A stretch of DNA of 42,012 nucleotides from a virus: positions 1 to 42,012 of the IMG/VR virus record IMGVR_UViG_3300031251_000050; one strand, given 5' to 3'. Every line of letters begins with the position of its first letter. The first letter of the stretch is position 1. This document shows, piece by piece, positions 1-6,903 of the stretch. The position numbers and the translations under genes are program-made. The notes below the pieces were generated by a model. It was not told the DNA's origin, ran no database searches, and saw nothing but the letters and a program-made list of their open reading frames with translations.

Positions 1-180
1 ATTCACGACCACGGCATCCCGCGTCCACGCCAAGTCGCCCTCTGCGACGTCGCGCGGCGGCGTGGTGTCGGTGTCGACCTCGCCCGCCAGGCGCCAGGAG
101 AGCGCAGCGAGGTGGATGGACAGGCGGGCGACGAGGGTCGCGAGGAGGAGGCGGGGGGATAGGGAGGGGAGGAGGGGCAT
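1..180 (-). CDS. Partial small hydrophobic protein (C-terminus beyond left edge)
   Basis: An open frame on the minus strand begins with an ATG at 180-178, only 4 bases after the stop of the KilA-N gene, and runs off the left edge without a stop, giving 60 visible residues. The start MPLLPSLSPRLLLATLVA is a basic and hydrophobic stretch that could be a signal peptide or a short membrane anchor. The visible C-terminal part is acidic and Thr-rich. The close spacing makes it the fourth gene of the leftward operon. I do not recognise the family and the end of the protein is not visible. Confidence 0.5.
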   Translation of the reverse strand, partial: MPLLPSLSPRLLLATLVARLSIHLAALSWRLAGEVDTDTTPPRDVAEGDLAWTRDAVVVN

Positions 181-184
181 GGGG

Positions 185-1054
185 CTACTCGGCGGCGGTG
201 AAGAGGGACGCCTGCATGACGTGGCCGTGGTCGCGGACGAGGCGCGCGCGCCATTCGTCGAGCCAGCCGGAGATGAGGTCCACGTAGACCGCGGGGAGCT
301 TGTGGAACGCCTTGCGCCCGCACTTCACATCTTCTCGGAGGTCGGAGTGCGCGAGCGATGTGAGGCTCTTGCACTTGGCCTTCCGGCGGTCCTCGCTGTC
401 AGGCTCCAAGGCCAGCGCCTCCCACCGTGCGAGCTTGCGGATGTGGTTCTTGATCCACTGCGCAGCGAGGTCGCCAATCGGGCGCTTCGGGTCGGCCGAC
501 ACAAGGTAGCGTGCCAGCGTCGCGCGGGAGGACTCGCTCGCCGCCAGCGTCGCGGCCGACGCGACCGCCGTGCCCATCGCCTCCTCGTCGTAGGCCAGCA
601 CGGCGGGCGCGGGCAGTTCGGCCAGCATCGGCCGCAGTTCGGCGGCGACGGCCACCGCGAGCGCCTTCATGTCGAAGGGAGGCGGCGCGATCTTCACCTT
701 GTCGTCGGCGCGCGGTTCGATGGCGGCCAGGACGACGTCGAGCATGAACACTCGGAACGACGTGCTCAGGTAGCCGGCGTATTCGAGCGCCAGCTTTCGG
801 CCGAGCCACGTGCCGCCGCCGATGTCTGGGCGACCGCGATTCGTGCGGATTTCGCAATTGCCATCCTGGATGGCAATTGGATTGCCGAGCATTTCCGCGA
901 TCAGTTCCTGCGTGCGGTCGTGGTGCCTCCAGTCATTCGGCTTCTTGTTCGGGTCAGCGCCAGCCGCGCGCCACATGTCCGTCGCGTGGAACCAGTCGCC
1001 ATCGCGGCGGATGGCCAGGCCGTTGAAGGCGAGAGTCGAGAGAGCTGTGGACAT
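185..1054 (-). CDS. KilA-N domain DNA-binding protein
   Basis: This 289-residue protein has a KilA-N-type N-terminal domain at about residues 10-110. The run WFHATDMWRAAG, then a region with GRPDIGGGTWLGRKLALEY and FRVFMLDVVLA, is the usual pattern of this phage and large-DNA-virus DNA-binding fold. The C-terminal half is helical and charged, and is not assigned. The start at 1054 follows a strong GGGAGGAATAG ribosome site. It lies third in a leftward operon headed by an XRE regulator, so a regulatory or antirepressor-like role is inferred; KilA-N proteins are often of that kind. The domain call is firm and the role is not. Confidence 0.8.
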   Translation of the reverse strand: MSTALSTLAFNGLAIRRDGDWFHATDMWRAAGADPNKKPNDWRHHDRTQELIAEMLGNPIAIQDGNCEIRTNRGRPDIGGGTWLGRKLALEYAGYLSTSFRVFMLDVVLAAIEPRADDKVKIAPPPFDMKALAVAVAAELRPMLAELPAPAVLAYDEEAMGTAVASAATLAASESSRATLARYLVSADPKRPIGDLAAQWIKNHIRKLARWEALALEPDSEDRRKAKCKSLTSLAHSDLREDVKCGRKAFHKLPAVYVDLISGWLDEWRARLVRDHGHVMQASLFTAAE

Positions 1055-1486
1055 CTATTCCTCCCCTGCCAGCGACAGACGCGCGGGCGGCTTCATGGGT
1101 TTGGGCATCCCATCGTCAACTTCGTAGTTCGCGACGGGCGCGGGCGTTGCGGGGCGTATGGGCACCGGAATGCCTTCGTGCACGAGGATGCGTTCGACGG
1201 CCGCGCGCTGGCCTTCGCTGGCGCCGCCGCCCATCTGGACGCTCTGCATGACGCCCTGAACGAATCGGCGCAGCGCGCTGATATACTTTCGCTTCTTCGG
1301 GTTACGGAAGGTCGACGGCCACGACATGACTTCTTGAAGCCGCGATATGGCTGCGACGCACATCGCAAGGTCTCGTTGCCGCCAGTCGTCGCACGCGTTG
1401 CCGGTTCCGCCGATGCGCATCGTTGGGCTGATGCCGTTGCCGCTCCATCGTGTAGCGCCGTTGCGATAGCTGCCTGCGCGCGGCAT
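1055..1486 (-). CDS. Hypothetical protein of the leftward regulatory operon
   Basis: This is a 143-residue protein with no family that I recognise. Its N-terminal part is rich in Gly, Arg and Trp. A helical middle (about residues 38-85) contains a basic KKRKY patch, and the tail is Pro-rich. The basic patch and its neighbours would fit nucleic-acid binding, but that is inference. It abuts the XRE gene upstream (stop at 1487) and the KilA-N gene downstream (start at 1054), so translation is probably coupled. A GGGAGG ribosome site precedes the ATG at 1486. Confidence 0.6.
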   Translation of the reverse strand: MPRAGSYRNGATRWSGNGISPTMRIGGTGNACDDWRQRDLAMCVAAISRLQEVMSWPSTFRNPKKRKYISALRRFVQGVMQSVQMGGGASEGQRAAVERILVHEGIPVPIRPATPAPVANYEVDDGMPKPMKPPARLSLAGEE

Positions 1487-1741
1487 CTACGCTGCCTCCC
1501 TCTTCGCTCGAAGGTCGCGCGCTCGGAGCGGCGGGACGTTGGTCTGCCCGGTCTCGAACGCAGTGAGCGTGGCGCGCTCGAGCTTCAGCGCGGCCAGCTC
1601 GCCGATAACGTAGGGCTCGCCCGGCGAACGGCCGTGGACGATGCGCGTGATGATGGACTGCGACAGGTCGGACCGCTTCGCGAGTTCCGCCCCTGTCCAG
1701 CCTGTTGCGGCGAGGTAGGCCGCGACGAGGTTCTTCGACAT
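1487..1741 (-). CDS. XRE-family (Cro/CI-type) helix-turn-helix regulator
   Basis: This is an 84-residue protein with a single HTH domain. The segment TGWTGAELAKRSDLSQSIIT at about residues 13-32 reads as helix 2-turn-recognition helix, with an AELA helix-2 signature and a Ser-rich recognition helix. It heads the leftward operon and diverges from another XRE gene at 1837. It probably acts as Cro or CI for this phage. The -10 hexamer (TAGCGT, 1755-1750) ends only 8 bases before the ATG, which leaves no room for a Shine-Dalgarno sequence, so the mRNA may be leaderless, as is known for lambda cI from PRM. Confidence 0.8.
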   Translation of the reverse strand: MSKNLVAAYLAATGWTGAELAKRSDLSQSIITRIVHGRSPGEPYVIGELAALKLERATLTAFETGQTNVPPLRARDLRAKREAA

Positions 1742-1749
1742 GAGCCAGA

Positions 1750-1788
1750 CGCTAGCGCCATTGGCTTGCCGATGTCAAGCCAATGGCG
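1750..1788 (-). promoter_or_regulatory. Leftward promoter overlapping a 13-bp perfect inverted repeat operator
   Basis: CGCCATTGGCTTG at 1756-1768 and CAAGCCAATGGCG at 1776-1788 are perfect inverted arms separated by 7 bases. On the minus strand the right arm runs into TTGACA (1778-1773), followed by an 18-base spacer and TAGCGT (1755-1750). This gives a sigma70-like promoter with its -35 embedded in the operator. The same 15-mer GCCATTGGCTTGACA recurs at 2364-2378 in the rightward promoter. Binding by one of the two XRE proteins encoded on either side is inferred. Confidence 0.75.
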
Positions 1789-1836
1789 ATCCGCTCGCGT
1801 GCCCCTGGCGAAAACGTGCGCGCGATCATGATCTGC

Positions 1837-2295
1837 ATGTCCACCGAGACGCAGTACGCCCGCCGTTTGCGATTGCTGATGAGTCACCTCGACCTGACGT
1901 CGGCCGAGTTCGCCGCGCGCGTCGGGCTGTCGGAGGGGTACGTCTCGCGCGTGCTCGCGGGCGAGCGGGGCAAGGGCGGGCTGCCGAAGCTGCACGAGAA
2001 GGCAGCGGCGGCGCTGGGCGTGCCCGGACATTACTGGACCGCGAAGGCCGACGTTTCCCCAGCGGATGCGCTACGTTCGCCGGCTGGAGGTGCGGGCATG
2101 GGGACCATGATCGGTGAGCAGCGGCCGGCGTCGGCTGTGGACTATCGGGCGCAACTGGCGCAGCTCGCGGCGGACCGCGACGAGCCTGCGGAAGTCGTCA
2201 AAGCGCTCCTGCGCACCGAGGCGCCATCGGGCGCCGACGCCGCGTGGTGGTTCGCCCGCTACCTCGACCTTCGGACTGCGGCGACGCACGACTGA
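1837..2295 (+). CDS. XRE-family transcriptional regulator (repressor-like)
   Basis: Starting at ATG 1837, this is a 152-residue protein. An in-frame upstream ATG at 1783 exists but lies inside the operator, so the internal start is preferred. The HTH is at about residues 11-50: LTSAEFAARVGLSEGYVSRV shows helix 2, the Gly turn and a recognition helix. The rest is helical, with a Trp-rich C-terminus (about residues 130-145) that may serve for oligomerisation. No LexA-type Ser/Lys protease domain is visible, so classical RecA-triggered self-cleavage is not expected. It is divergent from the other XRE gene and is followed by an intrinsic terminator, so it stands alone as a unit. Confidence 0.8.
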   Translation: MSTETQYARRLRLLMSHLDLTSAEFAARVGLSEGYVSRVLAGERGKGGLPKLHEKAAAALGVPGHYWTAKADVSPADALRSPAGGAGMGTMIGEQRPASAVDYRAQLAQLAADRDEPAEVVKALLRTEAPSGADAAWWFARYLDLRTAATHD

Positions 2296-2322
2296 GGCAA
2301 GCCGAGGCAAGCGCGCCGAAAC

Positions 2323-2347
2323 GCCGCCCCGCTCGCGGGCGGCTTTT
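2323..2347 (+). terminator. Intrinsic terminator after the plus-strand XRE gene
   Basis: GCCGCCC (2323-2329) pairs with GGGCGGC (2337-2343) across a 7-base loop and is followed at once by TTTT (2344-2347). It lies 28 bases after the XRE stop codon and ahead of the early promoter, so it insulates the repressor unit from the early operon. Confidence 0.8.
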
Positions 2348-2355
2348 CAATGTCC

Positions 2356-2402
2356 GATGGCTTGCCATTGGCTTGACAGCGGCAACGCGCTGGCGTTAGG
2401 GT
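2356..2402 (+). promoter_or_regulatory. Early rightward promoter with operator half-sites
   Basis: TTGACA (2373-2378), an 18-base spacer and TAGGGT (2397-2402) match the layout and spacer of the leftward promoter (TTGACA-18-TAGCGT). The 15-mer GCCATTGGCTTGACA (2364-2378) is identical in both, and a degenerate second GATGGCTTGCC lies just upstream (2356-2366). Transcription should begin near 2409 and give a leader of about 118 bases before the first early gene at 2527. Control by a regulator that binds GCCATTGGCTTG is inferred. Confidence 0.75.
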
Positions 2403-2526
2403 TCACCTCGTCGCAGCCGCCGTGGGGGTTCCCTCGGCGCGTAACCGGGCGCCGCACTCCGAGGAGCTGCGCCGCGCCTGCGGGCTTCGGCCCCGCTGCG
2501 ACACCCCACCGCGACGAGGAGGCCCC

Positions 2527-2811
2527 ATGCAGTTCACCGGCTACCAACACCACCAGGCCCGCCAGCTCGCGGCGGCCATCGAGGACGAGCCCGACACCGA
2601 GTGCCCCGAGTGCGGCGGCCCGGCGCACTACGTCGCCGACTTCGACGGCGAGTACTTGCACGCGCTGCCGGTCTGCGATTCGAGCTGCCGCCCGTGCTGG
2701 CTGTGCGTGTCGACGCCGACGACTGAGGCCGACGACGGCCCCGAGTGCGTCCGCTGCGCCGCCGAGGCGGCTGCCGAAGACGCGCGCCTCGCGATGGCGG
2801 TGGCGTCGTGA
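2527..2811 (+). CDS. Small Cys-rich, probably zinc-binding protein
   Basis: This is the first gene of the early operon, 94 residues. The ATG at 2527 follows a GAGGAGG ribosome site; an upstream in-frame ATG at 2422 lies in the leader and is not favoured. Cysteines come in knuckles: CPECGG, then SSCRPCWLC, then CVRC, which suggests one or two zinc sites. The C-terminus is Ala-rich and helical. I cannot assign a family. Its TGA overlaps the ATG of the next gene, so translation is coupled. First-in-line phage early proteins often target host functions, but nothing here shows that directly. Confidence 0.6.
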   Translation: MQFTGYQHHQARQLAAAIEDEPDTECPECGGPAHYVADFDGEYLHALPVCDSSCRPCWLCVSTPTTEADDGPECVRCAAEAAAEDARLAMAVAS

Positions 2812-3152
2812 TGTCGCACTGCGCCCGCTGCGACGCGGCGGACTCGCCGATCGCGGCGGCCTATGCGGAGTGCCTCTCGACGCCGGAGCAGCGGCGGGCG
2901 CGTGAGGCCGTGGATGCGCTGGCGGTGGCGATGCGCGGATGCGGCGAGGCGCGTGCGGCGCGGCGGCTGTTCGCGCTCGACATCCTGGACGTCGGCGAGC
3001 GCGGCGACATCGGCCACCTACTCGGGCAGCTCATCGAGCGCGGCGAGCACGTCGCCCGCGCGACGGCAGCCGTCGAGGCGCTCGCCGACATGGTGAGCGC
3101 GTCGTCGGCGATGATGGCCCGCGCGCTCGGGATCGTGAGGGCGGCGGAATGA
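2811..3152 (+). CDS. Hypothetical helical early protein with an N-terminal CxxC
   Basis: This is a 113-residue protein that starts MSHCARCDAADS, so a single Cys knuckle lies at residues 4-7. The rest is strongly helical and Ala/Arg-rich, and includes a segment of alternating charge around GERGDIGHLLGQLIERGEHV. No known family is recognised. It begins by a 1-base stop/start overlap with the upstream gene and ends by a 4-base ATGA overlap with the downstream one. Confidence 0.55.
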   Translation: MSHCARCDAADSPIAAAYAECLSTPEQRRAREAVDALAVAMRGCGEARAARRLFALDILDVGERGDIGHLLGQLIERGEHVARATAAVEALADMVSASSAMMARALGIVRAAE

Positions 3153-3313
3153 GCGCACGTGAGTTCGTGATGCTCGTCGGCCCGGTGCGGATGCACTGCG
3201 GGCCGCTGGGCTGGCGCGTCGAGTCGAGGTTCGGCGTGCACCGAGGCGAGACGCTGGACGCGATTGTGAGGGAGCTGCGGGCGATGGTGAGCAAACAGGA
3301 GGCTGCGGAATGA
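3149..3313 (+). CDS. Short hypothetical early protein
   Basis: This is a 54-residue protein translated from an ATGA overlap with the gene before it and ending in another ATGA overlap at 3310. The sequence suggests a small beta-beta-alpha unit: two strands around FVMLVGPVRM and WRVESRF, then a helix TLDAIVRELRAMV. No family is recognised. The overlaps on both sides support it as a real gene. Confidence 0.5.
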   Translation: MSAREFVMLVGPVRMHCGPLGWRVESRFGVHRGETLDAIVRELRAMVSKQEAAE

Positions 3314-4170
3314 GCAACGGACACACGACAGCGATGGCAGTGCGCGAGCCGTACGTGGCGGCGCGACCGACGACGACGGCGCTGGCTCCCATCGAGCCGG
3401 GCAACATGGCGGAGCTGGTCACATTCGCGGCGGCAGCGGCCAAGTCGCGGCTCTTCGGTGTCGACAGCCCCGAACAGGCGCTGATGATCTCGATGGCCGG
3501 GCGTGACCTCGGCTTCTCGTACAGCCAGGCACTGCGGGCCTTCCACGTGGTCAAGGGCAAGCCCACGCTATCAGCCGACGGCATGGTCGCCGCGTGCCTC
3601 GCCAGCGGGCACTGCGAGTACTTCCGGGCCGTCGAGGTGACTGAGGAGTCGGCGACGTGGGAGACGAAGCGCAAGGGTAGCCAGCCGCGGCGCTACGCGT
3701 TCACCATGGCCGACGCCCGCAAGGCCGGCATCGCCAATGACATGTACGCCAAGCACCCCAAGCGGATGCTCTCGGCGCGCGCCAAGTCGTACCTCGCGCG
3801 CGACGAGTACCCGGACGTACTCTTGGGGCTGCTCGAGGAGGACGAGGCGTACGAGATCGCGGCCAGGCGCGAGCCCGCGCAGACGCTCGAAGTGGTCACG
3901 CAGGTGACCGACGCCCGCCGCCCGCCGCCGGAGCCGCGTCGCGAGCCAGACTGGGCGGCGCTGGCCAACGAAGCCGAGGGCGCGATCGTGTGCGCCGAGA
4001 CGGTCGACCAGCTCGACGCGGTGGGCGCCGAGATCAAGCGCCAAGGGTTCACGGGTGAACTCCGCGCGTCGCTCGGCCGGAAGTTCGCCACGCGCAAAGC
4101 GGAGTTGGCCAAGGCTGCCGCCGAAGCCGCCGTGCCCGTCGCCGAAGAGACGCGGGAGAACTTCGAGTGA
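3310..4170 (+). CDS. RecT-like single-strand annealing recombinase
   Basis: This is a 286-residue protein. The core (about residues 55-180) contains ALMISMAGRDLGFSYSQALR, a GKPTLSADGMVA strand-turn, a WETKRKG segment and a conserved HPKRMLSARAKSYLARDEYP stretch that runs into an acidic LLEEDEAYE. That order is typical of phage proteins annotated as RecT-family annealing proteins. The C-terminal 90 residues are charged and Ala-rich. It overlaps the exonuclease gene at 4167 and is followed by ssb, which is the usual exonuclease/annealase/SSB partnership for phage recombination. Family membership rests on pattern recognition rather than on a search. Confidence 0.65.
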   Translation: MSNGHTTAMAVREPYVAARPTTTALAPIEPGNMAELVTFAAAAAKSRLFGVDSPEQALMISMAGRDLGFSYSQALRAFHVVKGKPTLSADGMVAACLASGHCEYFRAVEVTEESATWETKRKGSQPRRYAFTMADARKAGIANDMYAKHPKRMLSARAKSYLARDEYPDVLLGLLEEDEAYEIAARREPAQTLEVVTQVTDARRPPPEPRREPDWAALANEAEGAIVCAETVDQLDAVGAEIKRQGFTGELRASLGRKFATRKAELAKAAAEAAVPVAEETRENFE

Positions 4171-5363
4171 GCGCTCACCGTCTGTCGGGTAGCCGCATCG
4201 CGCTCGCGATGGCGTGCGGCTACAGCGCGCGCGCGGACGTGCCGTTGCCCCCGCGCAGCGAGTCGGCAGCGGCGAGCGCGGGCACTCTCGAGCACTCGCA
4301 CATCGAGGCCACGCTGCGCGATGGCGTGCTCGACGCGCGCAGCCCGACGCACGCGGCGTGGTTGGCGGACTGGTACGCCGCGCACGAGCATGAGCAGTGG
4401 GCGCCCGAGATGGCGTTCGCGGTCGACCCGCTCAGCGGGGTCGGCGTGCGGCTCGACTCGGATGGCCACCGCGACTACTCGCGCACGCCACCCGGAGCGA
4501 TCCCGCTCACGCTCGACGCCGTGCGCGTCGAGGGCGGTGTGGTGCATGTGGTGGACTGGAAGACAGGGATCCAGGCTCACACGTCGCCCGCGTCGCAGAA
4601 CGCGCAGCTCCACACGGGCGCGCTGGCGGTCGCGTACGCCTACGGCGCGCACGCGGCGCGCGTGTCCATCGTCCGCATCAGCCCCGACGGTGTGCGGGTC
4701 GACGAGGCGGAGCTGGACGCCATCGATCTGGCGGACTGGCGCAGCGAGCTCGCGGGCCTCGTGCGCCGGATTCCCGGCGCCGAGCCCGTGCCAGGGCCGC
4801 ACTGCCGCGCGGGGTTCTGCGCGGCATACGGCACGACCTGTCCTGCGACCACCGAGGCGCTCGACGTGGTGTCGCCTGAGCCCGTGCGCCGGCTGCCTGT
4901 TGTCGTGCACCCGGACGAGATTCGGGACGGCGAGCACGCATCGTATCTGTACGACGTCTACCGCGCAGCGAGCGCCAGACTGACGGCGCTGCGCGCGGCG
5001 CTGACCATCTACAGCATCGAGCGCGAGCCGATCGTGGTCGGGCCCGGCGTGACGTTCGGTCCGTCCACGGTCCGGCGCGAGACGCTCTCGCTCAAGTCGC
5101 GCGCGGCGGTCGATGCCTTGAAGTTGGAGCTTGGCGACGCGTGGGAGCGCGCGGTGAGCGTCGACACGAGCAAAGCAGGCATCAAGCTCGCGGCGCGCGC
5201 GGTGAAGGCCGCGACGGGCGAGACGATCGCGGCCATCGAGGCGCGCACGCTCGACGCGCTGCGGGCCGTGGGCGCCATCGAGGTGAAGGTGAGCACGGAG
5301 TGCAAGGAGCGAGGCACGCACGCTGCGGGCCTCGCGCTGGCAAGCGAAGAGGAGGCTGCGTAG
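4167..5363 (+). CDS. PD-(D/E)XK exonuclease (RecB/Cas4-like), recombination partner
   Basis: This is a 398-residue protein. The nuclease core is at about residues 110-165: LTLDAVRVEGG supplies the catalytic Asp, and VVHVVDWKTG supplies the D-x-K motif, followed by a QNAQLHTGALAVAYAYG helix of the QxxxY type. Downstream, CRAGFCAAYGTTCP gives three Cys residues that recall the iron-sulfur region of Cas4/AddB-like nucleases; a fourth ligand is not obvious. It probably resects double-stranded DNA ends for the RecT-like protein encoded just before it. The start overlaps the upstream stop (ATGA), and the stop lies 2 bases before ssb. Confidence 0.75.
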   Translation: MSAHRLSGSRIALAMACGYSARADVPLPPRSESAAASAGTLEHSHIEATLRDGVLDARSPTHAAWLADWYAAHEHEQWAPEMAFAVDPLSGVGVRLDSDGHRDYSRTPPGAIPLTLDAVRVEGGVVHVVDWKTGIQAHTSPASQNAQLHTGALAVAYAYGAHAARVSIVRISPDGVRVDEAELDAIDLADWRSELAGLVRRIPGAEPVPGPHCRAGFCAAYGTTCPATTEALDVVSPEPVRRLPVVVHPDEIRDGEHASYLYDVYRAASARLTALRAALTIYSIEREPIVVGPGVTFGPSTVRRETLSLKSRAAVDALKLELGDAWERAVSVDTSKAGIKLAARAVKAATGETIAAIEARTLDALRAVGAIEVKVSTECKERGTHAAGLALASEEEAA

Positions 5364-5365
5364 AC

Positions 5366-5860
5366 ATGGCTGAAGGTCTGAATCGCGTGATGCTGCTCGG
5401 GAACCTGGGCGCCGACCCGGAGCTTCGCTTCGGACAGGGGCCCGACACGGCGGTGCTTCGCCTGCGACTCGCGACGACGGAGTCGTACTTCGACAAGCGC
5501 ACGAACGAGCGCAAGGAGCGCACCGACTGGCACTCGGTCGTCGTCTTCGGCAAGCGCGGCGAGGCGCTGTCGAAGCTGCTCGCCAAGGGGTCGTCCATCT
5601 TCGTCGAGGGGCGCTTGCAGACGTCCAGCTACGACAAGGAGGGGCAGAAACACTACCGCACGGACATCGTGGCCACGAACGTCATCTTGGCGGGCGGCCG
5701 GCGCGAAGGCGGTGGCGGTCAGTCGGACGCGCCGCGAGAGCGTGAGGGGCGCGCGCAGACGGCGGCGCCGACGGGGCAGCGGGCGCCCGTGCAGCCTGCG
5801 CAGCCGACGTTTGACGACGCGTTCCAGGACGGAGGCGACGATGACTCGATCCCGTTCTAG
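5366..5860 (+). CDS. ssb: Single-stranded DNA-binding protein
   Basis: This is a 164-residue protein with a complete OB fold: LNRVMLLGNLGADPELRF at the N-terminus, TDWHSVVVFGKRGEAL in the middle, then SSIFVEGRLQTSSYDKEG and YRTDIVATNVILAGGR. A Gly/Gln/Pro-rich linker leads to the acidic tip DDDSIPF, the standard SSB tail that binds partner proteins. The ATG at 5366 follows GAGGAGG. The 3' end overlaps the next gene by 20 bases. It coats single-stranded DNA during phage replication and recombination. Confidence 0.95.
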   Translation: MAEGLNRVMLLGNLGADPELRFGQGPDTAVLRLRLATTESYFDKRTNERKERTDWHSVVVFGKRGEALSKLLAKGSSIFVEGRLQTSSYDKEGQKHYRTDIVATNVILAGGRREGGGGQSDAPREREGRAQTAAPTGQRAPVQPAQPTFDDAFQDGGDDDSIPF

Positions 5861-6347
5861 GCAGCTCGGCGCCGCCATTAGCACGGCTGGCCCGTTCATC
5901 GAGGTTCCGCTGCGCAAGTGCACGTCGTGCAGCGCGACGAAGACGGAGAGCGCCTTCTACAAGAACAAGGGCAAGACAATGTCGTCTTGCAAGGAGTGCG
6001 TGAAATCCAAGGTTCGCGCCCACTACGCCGAGAACCGCGAAAGGATCGCGGCGTACGAGCGCGAGCGTGCGCAGCGACCAGAACGAAAGGCGATGGTGAT
6101 CGAGTACCAGCGCAAGCGTATCGGCACCGCCGAGCGCACCGCGCGCAGCCGCGTCAGCAACGCACTGCGAGATGGCCGCCTTGTGAGGCAGCCGTGCGAG
6201 GTCTGCCAGGCCACGGCTCGCGTGCAGGCTCATCACGACGACTACTCGAAGCCTCTCGATGTTCGGTGGCTGTGCTTTACCCACCACCGAGAGCACCACG
6301 GGCAGACCGTGACGGCAGCCACACACAAGCGAAGCGAGGCTGCCTGA
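5841..6347 (+). CDS. Zinc-ribbon / HNH-like phage protein
   Basis: Starting at ATG 5841 (GGAGGCGACG upstream), this is a 168-residue protein. An N-terminal zinc knuckle pair, CTSCSATK and SSCKECV, precedes a long basic helix (about residues 50-100). The C-terminal third has a second site: CEVC, then the run ARVQAHHDDYSKPLDVRWLC and HHREHH. This VQAHHDDYSKPL signature is common in small phage proteins annotated as HNH endonucleases or putative zinc-binding proteins. The His/Cys set is present, but I cannot confirm nuclease activity. It overlaps ssb and the next gene, so it belongs to the same operon. Confidence 0.7.
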   Translation: MTRSRSRQLGAAISTAGPFIEVPLRKCTSCSATKTESAFYKNKGKTMSSCKECVKSKVRAHYAENRERIAAYERERAQRPERKAMVIEYQRKRIGTAERTARSRVSNALRDGRLVRQPCEVCQATARVQAHHDDYSKPLDVRWLCFTHHREHHGQTVTAATHKRSEAA

Positions 6348-6520
6348 TGCCCGCGCACCCTCACGAGATGCGGGCGCTGCACACGGTCACCTGCGTCGTG
6401 TGCGGCACGGTGGCGCCGGCCAAGTCGCCGCTGCGGCAGACCTGCCAGTCCGACGCGTGCGTCGAAGAGGCGCAGCGGCGGCGCAACCGCGCTCGCAAGC
6501 TGGCCGCGAAGTTGAAGTGA
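6347..6520 (+). CDS. Mini zinc-ribbon protein (C-x2-C-x13-C-x4-C)
   Basis: This is a 57-residue protein that starts by a 1-base stop/start overlap. It is almost entirely one zinc ribbon: CVVCG, then QTCQSDACVEE, then a basic helix RRRNRARKLAAKLK. The Cys spacing C-x2-C-x13-C-x4-C followed by V-x-E is exactly the spacing found at the N-terminus of the Cas6-like protein at 13749 (C18, C21, C35, C40), and the flanking residues match too. It is probably a nucleic-acid-binding module. An inverted repeat follows the stop codon. Confidence 0.6.
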   Translation: MPAHPHEMRALHTVTCVVCGTVAPAKSPLRQTCQSDACVEEAQRRRNRARKLAAKLK

Positions 6521-6525
6521 CCCCC

Positions 6526-6545
6526 GCGCCCCTCCCACGGGGCGC
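6526..6545 (+). repeat. Intergenic hairpin GCGCCCC/GGGGCGC, copy 1
   Basis: GCGCCCC (6526-6532) pairs perfectly with GGGGCGC (6539-6545) over a 6-base loop. It begins 5 bases after the stop of the mini zinc-ribbon gene and has no T-tract. The same stem occurs at 7232-7249, so the pair brackets the two genes between them. mRNA processing, stability or factor-dependent termination is possible. Confidence 0.65.
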
Positions 6546-6576
6546 AACGATGACTGCGACCACATAGGAGACCGAC

Positions 6577-6903
6577 ATGGCGACCACCAAGACCACCAAG
6601 ACCACCAAGAAGACCAAGACGAAGCCCGCGACCGAGCGCGCGGTGCTGGTGACCACGGCGCACCGAGGCGTGTTTTTCGGCTACGCGACGAAGACCGACG
6701 GGGAGACCATCGAACTGAAGCGCGCCCGCCTGTGCGTGTACTGGTCGGCGGACGTGCGCGGCTTCATGGGCCTCGCGTCGGGCGGCCCGACGAAGAGCTG
6801 CAAAATCGGGCGGGCCGCGGACATCGAGCTGCGGAACGTCACCGCCGTGTTGGAGGTGACCGAGGCCGCCGCGAAGGCGTGGGAGGCGTCGCCGTGGGGC
6901 TGA
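6577..6903 (+). CDS. DUF6948-like phage protein
   Basis: This is a 108-residue protein. A Thr/Lys-rich N-terminal tail (residues 1-18) is followed by a compact beta domain: VLVTTAHRGVFFGYATK, IELKRARLCVYWSADVRGF, GLASGGPTKSCKIGRAAD and a final helix EAAAKAWEASPWG. This order, with RGVFFGY, a CxYWS segment and the SPWG end, matches the phage domain known as DUF6948. Its function is not known. The next gene, the Gly/Tyr repeat protein, starts with a GTG inside its last codons, so the two are translationally coupled. Confidence 0.6.
   Translation: MATTKTTKTTKKTKTKPATERAVLVTTAHRGVFFGYATKTDGETIELKRARLCVYWSADVRGFMGLASGGPTKSCKIGRAADIELRNVTAVLEVTEAAAKAWEASPWG

Noticed and set aside
62-1831. Very long plus-strand open frame opposite the XRE/KilA-N operon
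   Set aside because: It is antisense to three well-supported genes, is Arg/Gly/His-rich with no domain, and arises from high GC that removes stop codons.
1783-1836. Upstream start for the plus-strand XRE gene
   Set aside because: The ATG at 1783 lies inside the operator palindrome; the ATG at 1837 begins right before the HTH domain.
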